6,556 bases of DNA from IMCC26077 sp044344975 (GTDB lineage Bacteria; Actinomycetota; Actinomycetes; Nanopelagicales; Nanopelagicaceae), in assembly GCA_044344975.1 (NCBI GenBank), contig JBIJBY010000069.1:1-6556 (forward strand), read 5' to 3'. The position numbers and the translations under genes were made by a program. Shown here piece after piece: positions 1 to 6,295 of the stretch. The notes below the pieces were generated by a model that had not been told where the DNA came from, did no database searches, and saw nothing but the letters and a program-made list of their open reading frames with translations. Every line of letters begins with the position of its first letter. Position 1 is the first letter of the stretch.

Positions 1-152
1 GCGCCGTACAGAAGATGCTCACTGAATTTGCCGAGCGTGATCGCTGGACGCTCGATCGAGTTCGAATCTATCCAGATGGGCGGCATGTGGTGCAACTTAA
101 ACGGAAAATTTGGCGCCCTGAAATAGAATTTGAGCAACTACCCCCTCTGTGA
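1..152 (+). CDS. DUF5703 family protein, C-terminal part (5' end outside window)
   Basis: The reading frame is open from the left edge (first full codon at base 3) and ends at TGA 150-152, giving the last 49 residues of a protein. They are rich in charged and aromatic residues and include FAERDRWTLDRVRIYPDGRH followed by a basic stretch with KRKIW. A hydrophilic segment with W-x-L-D-R-x-R-x-YPDGR and then RRKI near the C terminus is what I recall of DUF5703, a small actinobacterial family of unknown function often found near an M20 peptidase gene, which is also the case here. The family is usually only about 60-80 residues, so perhaps a quarter to a half is missing. There is no membrane segment and no known catalytic motif. 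The gene converges on the M20 gene with a 26-base gap. The family call rests on recalled motifs only. Confidence 0.7.
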   Translation, partial: AVQKMLTEFAERDRWTLDRVRIYPDGRHVVQLKRKIWRPEIEFEQLPPL

Positions 153-164
153 CATTTAGTTGCT
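133..164. repeat. 8-bp inverted repeat at a convergent gene junction, possible weak bidirectional terminator
   Basis: AGCAACTA (133-140) is perfectly complementary to TAGTTGCT (157-164) across a 16-base loop. The repeat spans the stop codon of the DUF5703 gene and lies just past the stop of the convergent M20 gene, so it could form a hairpin at the 3' end of either transcript. Neither side has a clear run of T: the plus strand continues ATCAATAACC and the minus strand CAAATTCTATTTC. A classic intrinsic terminator is therefore not supported. The alternative is a 3'-end stabilising hairpin or chance. Confidence 0.35.
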
Positions 165-178
165 ATCAATAACCCAAA

Positions 179-1492
179 TCAAGCTCGTTGCAAGAACCTA
201 TCCAGCGCTTCTACCCCAAAATGAATCGAAGATACTGGGACTCGCTCGTTGATTCCGTGAAAAAGTGCCATGAAATCTAGTTCGGGTGGCAACTTCAATG
301 GCGAAAAACCATACCCGGCGATACCTAGTTTAGATAAACCCTTGTTGTCGGTTCCTCCACTCATTACATACGGAACTGGAATACCCTCAGGATCGCAATC
401 CTTGATCGCAGCACACATTGCATCGACCAGCTCACCGGTGAAGGGAAGTTCTAGAGCGACGTCGTGGATGATTGGCTGAATTTGGATATCTGGTCCAGCG
501 AGTTCGCGAATAGTTTGGAGAAATTCCTCTTCAAATCCTGGAAGGAATCTGCCGTCAATAACTGCTCGAGCGCGTTGTGGAATTACATTCTCCTTGTATC
601 CAGCTTCCAAAATAGTCGGATTAGCGGTGTTCTGGGTAGTTGCACCAATCATTCGCGCCATTGAACCTAATTCGGCCACAATTGGCGCTGGATTACTCTC
701 ATCAAATTCTTTCCCCAAAGTACGGGCCACGGTGGAGAGAAAATTGCGGAGCGTGCTTGTGATGCGAACTGGCCATTGATGCGAACCAATTCGCGCAACC
801 GCTTGACTTAAGGCAGTTACGGAATTTTCGCCATTAATCATCGATCCGTGCCCTGCTTTACCTTCAGCTGAAAGTTCCATCCAGTACATACCCTTTTCAG
901 ATGTTTCCACAAGGTATAACCGTTTGCCATTGCTGAGTGTTGCAGAGAAACCGCCGACCTCTGAAATAGCTTCGGAACATCCCTCAAAAGCTTCAGGATG
1001 ATTTTTTACAATCCAATTAACTCCATACATCCCTCCTGCTTCTTCATCAGCAAAGAAAGCAAGCACAATGTCGCGTTCAGGAACATAACCTCGGATATGC
1101 CAATCCTTGGCAATGGCCAAGATCATTGCATCCATGTCTTTCATGTCAACAGCGCCACGTCCCCAGATTTCACCGTTGCGAATTTCACCAGACCAAGGAT
1201 CTACATCCCAATCTTTTGCATCTGCAGGGACAGTGTCCAAGTGTCCATGGAGGACCAGGCCTGCGCGCGAACTATCTCTTCCTTTTATGCGGGCGATGAC
1301 ACTAACGCGCGTGGGCGCTGCCCTATAAAACGTCGGATCAAGACCACACGATCTTAAGTAATTAGCAACATACTCAGCAGCAGCTACTTCGTCACCCTTA
1401 CCTCCACCGTGATTGACGCTAGGAATACGAATAAGTTCTTGGCAGAGGCGCACTGCTTCCTCGCCTAGATCCCGATAATTTGTCTCGCGCAT
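179..1492 (-). CDS. M20/M25/M40-family zinc metallopeptidase (dipeptidase/amidohydrolase)
   Basis: A cytoplasmic two-metal hydrolase of 437 residues, normal for the family, which cleaves peptide or N-acyl amide bonds. The full M20 ligand set is visible: H84 and D86 in LHGHLDT, bridging D116 in GRGAVDMKD, general base E150 and ligand E151 in ADEEAGG, E178 in SEVGG, and H412 in FHGINE. The dimerisation (lid) domain, about residues 200-320, carries AGHGS with H215, the usual second-subunit active-site histidine, and ENVIPQRARAVIDGR. There is no signal peptide or membrane segment. The ATG at 1490-1492 is supported by AGGAAG at 1506-1501, 8 bases upstream. The gene is divergent from the tRNA-Leu gene and convergent with DUF5703. 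I see no clear TANNNT box upstream of it. The substrate cannot be read from the sequence; an aminoacyl dipeptidase or a succinyl-diaminopimelate desuccinylase-like enzyme are both possible, the former more likely given the general M20 form. Confidence 0.93.
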   Translation of the reverse strand: MRETNYRDLGEEAVRLCQELIRIPSVNHGGGKGDEVAAAEYVANYLRSCGLDPTFYRAAPTRVSVIARIKGRDSSRAGLVLHGHLDTVPADAKDWDVDPWSGEIRNGEIWGRGAVDMKDMDAMILAIAKDWHIRGYVPERDIVLAFFADEEAGGMYGVNWIVKNHPEAFEGCSEAISEVGGFSATLSNGKRLYLVETSEKGMYWMELSAEGKAGHGSMINGENSVTALSQAVARIGSHQWPVRITSTLRNFLSTVARTLGKEFDESNPAPIVAELGSMARMIGATTQNTANPTILEAGYKENVIPQRARAVIDGRFLPGFEEEFLQTIRELAGPDIQIQPIIHDVALELPFTGELVDAMCAAIKDCDPEGIPVPYVMSGGTDNKGLSKLGIAGYGFSPLKLPPELDFMALFHGINERVPVSSIHFGVEALDRFLQRA

Positions 1493-1552
1493 ATCGCTAT
1501 CTTCCTACAGAACGCCGCCCTTTACTCTTATTTATCTGGGAATCGCTGCGGT

Positions 1553-1581
1553 TTGTTGGCCACGCAGGGCGTTGGTAGGCT
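1553..1581 (+). promoter_or_regulatory. Probable promoter of tRNA-Leu
   Basis: A -35-like TTGTTG (1553-1558) is followed after exactly 17 bases by TAGGCT (1576-1581), a common actinobacterial -10 form. Transcription would start near 1588, giving a leader of about 30 bases before the mature tRNA 5' end at 1618. The -35 matches the consensus only in TTG. The placement relative to a tRNA that must have a promoter in this 125-base gap makes it the best candidate. The rest of the gap holds the ribosome-binding site of the divergent M20 gene and nothing else I recognise. Confidence 0.6.
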
Positions 1582-1617
1582 AGCGACAGAGCATTCTCCA
1601 AGAAAGAAGTTCACCTC

Positions 1618-1701
1618 GTCCGGGTGGCGGAATTGGCAGACGCGCTAGCTTGAGGTGCTAGTGCCCGAAAGGGCTTCGGGGTTCAAGTCCCCGTTCGGAC
1701 A
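1618..1701 (+). tRNA. trnL: tRNA-Leu, anticodon GAG
   Basis: The 84-base class II tRNA folds completely. The acceptor stem is GTCCGGG (1618-1624) with TTCGGAC (1694-1700), including two G-U pairs, followed by discriminator A1701. The D arm has stem GCG/CGC. The anticodon stem is CTAGC (1645-1649) with GCTAG (1657-1661), and its loop TTGAGGT places GAG at 1652-1654. The long variable arm GCCC-GAAA-GGGC (1663-1674) is typical of leucine tRNA. The T arm is CGGGG/CCCCG with loop TTCAAGT. It reads CUC and CUU codons. The 3' CCA is not encoded, since the discriminator is followed by CAT, so it must be added by the CCA-adding enzyme. Confidence 0.97.
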
Positions 1702-1735
1702 CATAGATTCTCCCTACTGCAACCAGTTGGATGAG

Positions 1736-1741
1736 TAGATT
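1736..1741 (+). promoter_or_regulatory. Probable -10 element for a leaderless MDR oxidoreductase transcript
   Basis: TAGATT fits TANNNT and is followed by exactly six bases before the G of the GTG start codon at 1748. Transcription would thus begin on the start codon itself, which would explain the lack of a good Shine-Dalgarno sequence. No clear -35 is seen. The same spacing recurs before apt. A transcript reading through from the tRNA is an alternative source of this mRNA. Confidence 0.5.
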
Positions 1742-1747
1742 TCCCTT

Positions 1748-2701
1748 GTGAAATCAATTCGAATTTTCGAGCCGGGCGGCGTCGACGTTCTCAAGTTGAA
1801 CGAAAGAGAGATTCCGCAGCCAGAACAAGACCAATTACAAGTCAAAGTCGCCCTAGCCGGAGTGAACTTCATCGATGTCTATCACCGACGCGGTCAATAC
1901 CCGATTCCTATGCCAACAAATATCGGCAGTGGTATTGGTATTGAAGGAATAGGAGAGTTGCCAGATGGAAGTTCAGTTTTCTGGTTGAGCGCTTTAGGAT
2001 CATATGCCCAACGCGTAAATGTTCCGCGCGCTCAACTAGCTGCGCTACCAAAAACTTCTCTTTCGAACGAAGAGATTCTCCCATTACTCTGTCAGGGAAT
2101 GACTGCGCATTATTTGGTTGATTCAGCATACCAAGTTAAAAAGGGCGAGTGGGCGCTTGTCACCGCGGCTGCTGGCGGAGTTGGTTTACTCCTTACTCAG
2201 TTGCTGAAACATCGAGGTGCAAAGGTAATAGCCTTAGCTTCATCGTTAGAACGTGCGCAAATTGCTAAAGATCATGGCGCAAACATTGTGGGAACGTATA
2301 AAGAGATGCGCGAACTTACCTACCAAGCAACTGGCAACAAGGGAGTCGATGTAGTTTTCGATTCAATAGGCAAAGATTATTTCGACGAATGTTTAGAGAT
2401 GCTTGCCCCATCTGGGATGTACATACTCTACGGCGGCGCGAGCGGACCAGTACCTCCATTTGATTTAATGCGGTTGAATGCCAAGTCTCTTGGGATTCGG
2501 AGGCCAACTTTAGCTACCTATTCTTCGAGTGAAGAAGAAAAATTACGCCGCCTCTCCGAGTTAATCGGATTAGCCGAAGCTGGACAATTGCGTTATCCCT
2601 CAACCAAAGTATTTCCATTAGACCAAGCGCAGCAAGCTCACAAGCTCCTTGAATCTCGTCAGTACTCAGGAAAGATAGGGATCGATCCATGGAGGATTTA
2701 G
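1748..2701 (+). CDS. Quinone-oxidoreductase-like (zeta-crystallin type) MDR family protein
   Basis: Probable NADPH-dependent reductase of quinones or enones: a zinc-free medium-chain dehydrogenase/reductase of 317 residues, near the 320-330 usual for the family. The N-terminal GroES-like domain carries GVNFIDVYHR (N40, D43, Y45) and Y51, the family's active-site signature. There is no cysteine-histidine zinc set. The Rossmann domain has VTAAAGGVG (glycines 143, 144, 146) and GVDVVFDSIG. YGGASGPVPPFDL lies at about 228-240, and the C terminus has the usual YSGKIGI ending. Compared with E. coli Qor (recalled), about 11 residues are missing after SGIGIEGIG (61-69), where the family normally has the VGxGVxxxxxGDRV hairpin. 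GTG 1748 is the only usable start, because the ATG at 1731 is out of frame and closes within seven codons. The gene follows the tRNA by 46 bases and overlaps the next gene by 13. The substrate is unknown. Confidence 0.9.
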   Translation: MKSIRIFEPGGVDVLKLNEREIPQPEQDQLQVKVALAGVNFIDVYHRRGQYPIPMPTNIGSGIGIEGIGELPDGSSVFWLSALGSYAQRVNVPRAQLAALPKTSLSNEEILPLLCQGMTAHYLVDSAYQVKKGEWALVTAAAGGVGLLLTQLLKHRGAKVIALASSLERAQIAKDHGANIVGTYKEMRELTYQATGNKGVDVVFDSIGKDYFDECLEMLAPSGMYILYGGASGPVPPFDLMRLNAKSLGIRRPTLATYSSSEEEKLRRLSELIGLAEAGQLRYPSTKVFPLDQAQQAHKLLESRQYSGKIGIDPWRI

Positions 2702-2952
2702 CCCGGACCGTAACGCTAATTCTTGCTTTTCCACTTTTAATTGCACCGATTCTCTTTGCATCTGTAAGAATTTTCAAGAAGCGCTGGCTTGCCATTCTGG
2801 CGATACCGTTATCCATCGTAAGTGCGCTCTTTGGCTTGACGTTACTGTTGAGCGAAATAGGTATAGTTGCGCGCGCTTTTGGTTTATGGGGTTTACTCTT
2901 CTCATTAGCTACATGGCGGATAATTTGGCAGAGATATAAAAAACCCTTTTAG
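2689..2952 (+). CDS. Small three-helix membrane protein, function unknown
   Basis: I do not recognise this 87-residue protein. It is strongly hydrophobic, with three likely membrane helices: about residues 7-27, 34-56 and 61-80. A short basic loop (RIFKKRW, 27-33) separates the first two, and the tail is basic (QRYKKPF). By the positive-inside rule the 27-33 loop and the C-terminal tail would compete for the cytoplasm, so topology is uncertain. The ATG at 2689 lies inside the 3' end of the MDR gene, overlapping it by 13 bases. An AGGG at 2677-2680 and a stronger AGGAAAG at 2668-2674 lie upstream, suggesting translational coupling. The hydrophobic pattern, intact frame and overlap arrangement argue that it is real, but no family was recognised. 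There is no lipobox or catalytic motif. Confidence 0.72.
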   Translation: MEDLARTVTLILAFPLLIAPILFASVRIFKKRWLAILAIPLSIVSALFGLTLLLSEIGIVARAFGLWGLLFSLATWRIIWQRYKKPF

Positions 2953-2982
2953 AGGAGAGCTCGATATCTATTCATCATGAGA

Positions 2983-2988
2983 TAGCCT
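2983..2988 (+). promoter_or_regulatory. apt: Probable -10 element for a leaderless apt transcript
   Basis: TAGCCT fits TANNNT and lies exactly six bases before the GTG at 2995, the first possible start of the apt frame (an in-frame TAG at 2983-2985 closes the frame upstream). The transcript would begin with the start codon. No clear -35 hexamer is seen 16-18 bases further upstream. The geometry is identical to that before the MDR oxidoreductase gene. Confidence 0.5.
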
Positions 2989-2994
2989 ACGAAT

Positions 2995-3561
2995 GTGGAC
3001 GAGAAGAAGAATTCAGAGAACGTGAAACTACAAAGAGATTTAATGCGTGCTCGCGCGCTTATTCGTGACGTTCCCGATTACCCCTCGCCAGGGGTTCTCT
3101 TTCGAGATTTAACGCCAATGATTGCAGATGGACCGGCATTGCGAGCAGTCGTAGATGCTTTAGGCCAATATGCACCAGATGCAACTCATTTCGCAGGACT
3201 GGAGGCGCGTGGTTTTATCTTTGCCTCAGCGATTGCTGCACGCCTTGAACGTGGTTGTATTCTCCTTCGTAAGCCAAACAAACTACCGCGCGAAAAATTT
3301 TCTGTTTCGTATCAGCTAGAGTATGGAACTGATTCAATAGAAATTCATAAGGATGCACTCGCGCCATCAGATAAAGTTTTAATCGTGGATGATGTTCTTG
3401 CTACAGGTGGCACTCTCAAGGCAGCTATTGAATTGTTAGGTATGACTATGGCAACCTGTCTTGGTAGCGCCGTGGTGGCTGAGATAGCTTTTCTTGAAGG
3501 AAGAGTTAAAGTGGCCGAGAAATTTCCTGATCACTCGATACATGCGCTCTTTACCTTATAA
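2995..3561 (+). CDS. apt: Adenine phosphoribosyltransferase
   Basis: Converts adenine and PRPP to AMP and pyrophosphate in cytoplasmic purine salvage. The family motifs appear in order: RDVPDYPSPGVLFRDLTP (24-41), GLEARGFIF (68-76) for adenine recognition, RKPNKLP (92-98), a flexible loop around SVSYQLEYGTDSIEIHKD (103-120), and the PRPP-binding VLIVDDVLATGGT (128-140). The length of 188 residues is slightly above the usual 170-185. Three starts are possible: GTG 2995 (188 residues), GTG 3022 (179) and ATG 3043 (172). None has a strong Shine-Dalgarno. GTG 2995 is chosen because a -10-like TAGCCT sits at leaderless distance, but 3022 would give a more typical N terminus. The gene ends 5 bases from the stop of the convergent ABC-F gene. 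In many actinobacteria apt sits between secF and relA; it does not here. Confidence 0.96.
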   Translation: MDEKKNSENVKLQRDLMRARALIRDVPDYPSPGVLFRDLTPMIADGPALRAVVDALGQYAPDATHFAGLEARGFIFASAIAARLERGCILLRKPNKLPREKFSVSYQLEYGTDSIEIHKDALAPSDKVLIVDDVLATGGTLKAAIELLGMTMATCLGSAVVAEIAFLEGRVKVAEKFPDHSIHALFTL

Positions 3562-3566
3562 AAATC

Positions 3567-5165
3567 TTATTCTAAAGTAATAAGTTCATAATAATCATCC
3601 CGCCAGAGGTCTTCGTCTCCGTCAGGAAGAAGTAGAACTCGTTCCGGTGCCAAAGCGCTGACCGCTCCTTCATCATGTGTTACTAAGACTATCGCCCCCT
3701 GGTATTCACGGAGCGCACCGAGTATTTCTTCTCTGGATGCAGGATCAAGGTTATTTGTCGGTTCGTCGAGAAGAAGAACATTTGCAGCGCTGACTACCAA
3801 TTGTGCGAGTGCAAGCCGTGTTCGCTCCCCGCCACTTAACACCTTAACCGGTTTAAATACATCGTCGCCGCTAAATAAAAAAGTGCCTAAAACATTTCGA
3901 GCTTCACCTTCGCTGATATCAACTCTTGCTTTGAGCATGTTTGCAAGCACGGTCTCTTCATAATTGAGTGATTCATGCTCTTGAGCGTAATATCCCAAAC
4001 GCAAACCATGACCAGGCGCAACCGCCCCAGTATCGGGCTCCAACTCCCCTGCCAACATTCGCAGGAGCGTCGTTTTCCCTGCGCCGTTGAGCCCCAAGAT
4101 TACAACGCGAGATCCCTTGTCGATGGCTAAATCAACATCAGTGAACACCTCTGTTGACCCATACGATTTACTTAGTTCGGCGGCAGTAAGTGGTGTTTTT
4201 CCGCAGGGAGCAGGCGAGGGAAATCTTAATTTCGCCACTTTATCTTTTGCCCGCTCACCCTCAGTGGTCGACATAATCTTCTCTGCTCGTTTGAACATGC
4301 TTTGCGCCGCCTTGGCTTTGCTTGCTTTGGCACGCATTTTTTCGCCCTGCTTCTGCAAAATTTCGGCGCGCTTCTCAGCTATAGCTCGTTCCTTCTTTCG
4401 CCGATGTTCATCTTGCTCTCTGGCCAGAAGGTAGTTGCGCCAACCCATATTGTAAACATCAATCACGTTTCGATTAGCATCGAGATAGAAGATACGATTG
4501 ACGACTGTTTCGATTAATTTAACATCATGGCTGATGATTACCAAGCCGCCTGAGTATTTTCCCAAAAAATCCCTTAACCAAATTATTGAATCGGCATCGA
4601 GATGGTTGGTGGGTTCATCTAACAAAAGCGTTTGCGCATTACTAAAAAGTATTCTTGCAAGTTCAACTCTGCGACGCTGTCCTCCAGAGAGCTCTGTCAA
4701 ACGCTGAGTGAAAATCTTCTCTGGTAATCCTAGATTTGTGGCGATCGCTTCGGCATCAGATGTGGCGCTATATCCCCCAGCGCTTTGAAACTCTTCTTCA
4801 GCTCGAGAATATCGTTCAAGTACCTTTTCCAATTCTTCTGGGCGACTTGAACTCATTTTTTCTTCAAGGCCGCGCATCCGCTCAGCGATGGCATCTAACC
4901 CTCTTACTGAAAGAATTCGATTAAGGACGCTACTTTCTTCGTCACCTGTACGTGGATCTTGCGGGAGGTAACCAATAGTTCCAGTTCGAAGTACCTGTCC
5001 CCCAGCAGGCAGTGAGTCTCCTGCGAGAACTTTGGCAAAGGTTGATTTACCCGCTCCGTTTCGACCTACTAATCCGATGCGGTCGCCGTGATTGATTCGG
5101 ATCGACACATCAGCGAGTAGTAACCGTGCGCCAGCTCGGAGTTCGACGCTCGAGGTGGAAATCAC
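3567..5165 (-). CDS. ABC-F family ATPase (Rv1473-like ribosome-associated protein)
   Basis: A cytoplasmic protein of 532 residues with two nucleotide-binding domains and no membrane segment, so not a transporter. ABC-F proteins bind the ribosomal E site and act in translation control or in protection from drugs. Domain 1 has Walker A GRNGAGKST (34-42), signature LSGGQ (159-163), Walker B LLLDEP (180-185, E184) and H213. A charged, probably coiled-coil linker rich in K, R, E and A (about 245-315) corresponds to the P-site tolerance motif. Domain 2 has GLNGAGKTT (358-366), LSGGE (443-447), LLLDEP (464-469, E468) and H497. The sequence follows actinobacterial homologues such as M. tuberculosis Rv1473, as recalled. 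The start is GTG 5165-5163, because homologues begin MI-x-x-x-x-LELRAGAR and this one reads VISTSSVELRAGAR. A longer in-frame opening to 5288 would overlap the divergent dehydrogenase start. A GAGAG Shine-Dalgarno lies 10 bases upstream inside a small hairpin. Whether it gives drug resistance is unknown. Confidence 0.95.
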   Translation of the reverse strand: MISTSSVELRAGARLLLADVSIRINHGDRIGLVGRNGAGKSTFAKVLAGDSLPAGGQVLRTGTIGYLPQDPRTGDEESSVLNRILSVRGLDAIAERMRGLEEKMSSSRPEELEKVLERYSRAEEEFQSAGGYSATSDAEAIATNLGLPEKIFTQRLTELSGGQRRRVELARILFSNAQTLLLDEPTNHLDADSIIWLRDFLGKYSGGLVIISHDVKLIETVVNRIFYLDANRNVIDVYNMGWRNYLLAREQDEHRRKKERAIAEKRAEILQKQGEKMRAKASKAKAAQSMFKRAEKIMSTTEGERAKDKVAKLRFPSPAPCGKTPLTAAELSKSYGSTEVFTDVDLAIDKGSRVVILGLNGAGKTTLLRMLAGELEPDTGAVAPGHGLRLGYYAQEHESLNYEETVLANMLKARVDISEGEARNVLGTFLFSGDDVFKPVKVLSGGERTRLALAQLVVSAANVLLLDEPTNNLDPASREEILGALREYQGAIVLVTHDEGAVSALAPERVLLLPDGDEDLWRDDYYELITLE

Positions 5166-5166
5166 A

Positions 5167-5180
5167 GAGAGGATGCTCTC
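5167..5180 (-). promoter_or_regulatory. Small hairpin masking the ABC-F Shine-Dalgarno
   Basis: Read on the minus strand, GAGAG (5180-5176) pairs with CTCTC (5171-5167) over a CATC loop. One base then separates the hairpin from the GTG start. GAGAG is the only Shine-Dalgarno-like sequence there, so the 5-bp stem would hide it. The stem is short and may be only marginally stable. A regulatory role is inference. Confidence 0.35.
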
Positions 5181-5251
5181 ACGAATATTTGGGGTTAAAC
5201 TCCACTTGCAGGTGAAAACCTCATAACAACTATCGAACAAACGGAGAAGCC

Positions 5252-6295
5252 ATGACAAGTGCCCGAGGATATGCTGTGAAATCGCCAAAAGCAGAGCTTG
5301 TTCCGTTTACCTTTGAACGTAGAGCGCCGCGCGCTGGAGATGTCGAAATATCGATTAGCCATGCAGGTATCTGCCACTCTGATATTCATCAGGGGCGAGA
5401 AGAGTGGGGTCAAGCCCTTTTTCCGATGGTTCCAGGACATGAAATCGTGGGGCGAGTAAAGAGCGTCGGGAGCGATGTTCAAACCTTTAAGCCAGGAGAT
5501 CTGGTTGGGGTGGGTGTGTTTATTGATTCGTGCCGCAATTGCGATAACTGTAAGGCTGGATTGCAGCAATACTGCTTTGAAGGAATGACCGGTACCTACA
5601 ATACGTTGGAACGAGATGGAGAATCCGTTGCATACGGTGGATATGCCAATCTCATAGTTGTTGATCAAAACTATGTTGTTCGCGTCCCTGAAACTCTAGA
5701 AATTTCGGGAGTTGCCCCATTGATGTGTGCCGGAATCACTCTTTACTCCCCCCTTCGACACTGGCAAGCAGGTCCTGGTAAACGCGTAGGCATTATTGGC
5801 CTTGGCGGCCTTGGCCACATGGGTTTGAAATTTGCTCACGCGATGGGCGCGCACGTGACTGTCTTTTCGCATTCCGAGAAGAAGAGATCGGATGCCGAAT
5901 CAATGGGAGCTAATGATTTCGTTGCCAATCCTTCCGATGATTATTTCAAGAAACATGGGAACACCTTTGATTTGATTCTCAATACTGTCTCAGTGGATCT
6001 CAATCTTGAGAGCTATCTCTCTCTGCTTCGACTAGACGGAACACTGGTACTCATCGGTTTACCGGGCAAACCGTATGAAGTGCCAGCCGGAGTGCTTCTA
6101 GGTAAACGTCGCAGGCTTGCAGGTTCAATGATCGGCGGTATTCCGGAACTCCAAGAGATGCTTGATTTTTGTGGCAAGAACAACATCACAAGCGAGGTAG
6201 AGGTTATTGATCCTGATTACATCAACAAGGCTTGGGAACGAACGGTTGCAAGTGATGTTAAATATCGTTTTGTGATTGATGCGACTAAGTTTTAA
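5252..6295 (+). CDS. Zinc-dependent alcohol dehydrogenase, CAD/YahK-like, probably NADP(H)-linked
   Basis: Probable aldehyde reductase/alcohol dehydrogenase of the cinnamyl-alcohol-dehydrogenase (YahK/AdhC) branch of the MDR family; 347 residues, the standard length. Catalytic zinc ligands are C41 (AGICHSD), H63 with E64 (PGHE) and C159 (PLMCAG). Structural zinc ligands are C94, C97, C100 and C108 (CRNCDNCKAGLQQYC). The coenzyme fold shows GLGGLG (183-188). The second strand ends VTVFSHSEKK (202-211), where serines and lysines in place of an acidic residue point to NADPH rather than NADH. GMTGTYN (111-117) and AYGGYA (127-132) are also typical of the branch. The start ATG 5252 has a strong Shine-Dalgarno, GGAGAAG at 5243-5249. 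The gene is divergent from the ABC-F gene across 86 bases with no convincing -35/-10 pair. Its TAA overlaps the stop of the convergent DUF554 gene. The physiological substrate is unknown, probably small or aromatic aldehydes. Confidence 0.95.
   Translation: MTSARGYAVKSPKAELVPFTFERRAPRAGDVEISISHAGICHSDIHQGREEWGQALFPMVPGHEIVGRVKSVGSDVQTFKPGDLVGVGVFIDSCRNCDNCKAGLQQYCFEGMTGTYNTLERDGESVAYGGYANLIVVDQNYVVRVPETLEISGVAPLMCAGITLYSPLRHWQAGPGKRVGIIGLGGLGHMGLKFAHAMGAHVTVFSHSEKKRSDAESMGANDFVANPSDDYFKKHGNTFDLILNTVSVDLNLESYLSLLRLDGTLVLIGLPGKPYEVPAGVLLGKRRRLAGSMIGGIPELQEMLDFCGKNNITSEVEVIDPDYINKAWERTVASDVKYRFVIDATKF

Noticed and set aside
998..1357. 119-codon open frame on the plus strand
   Set aside because: It is opposite the metal-binding core of the M20 peptidase and shows no protein-like motifs; it is a shadow frame.
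1618..1701. tRNA-Leu as an integration site for a mobile element
   Set aside because: No repeated copy of the tRNA 3' end and no integrase or other mobile genes are seen in the window.
1714..1738. CTACT...AGTAG hairpin after the tRNA as its terminator
   Set aside because: The stem is interrupted and unequal, and only ATTTCCCTT follows. It also overlaps the probable -10 of the next gene, so it is not supported as a terminator.
3566..3584. CTTATT/AATAAG inverted repeat between apt and the ABC-F gene as an intrinsic terminator
   Set aside because: The stem is 6 bp with a single G-C pair and has no convincing T run, so it is too weak to call.
5210..5221. AGGT-GAAA-ACCT hairpin with a GNRA loop upstream of the dehydrogenase
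   Set aside because: A 4-bp stem is expected by chance, and it does not reach the Shine-Dalgarno at 5243-5249.
5206..5236. TTGCAG and TATCGA as a dehydrogenase promoter
   Set aside because: The spacing is 19 bases and both hexamers match poorly, so it is not strong enough to annotate.
5195..5668. 157-codon open frame on the minus strand
   Set aside because: It lies opposite the well-supported alcohol dehydrogenase, has no recognisable domain and an unlikely composition; it is a shadow of that gene.
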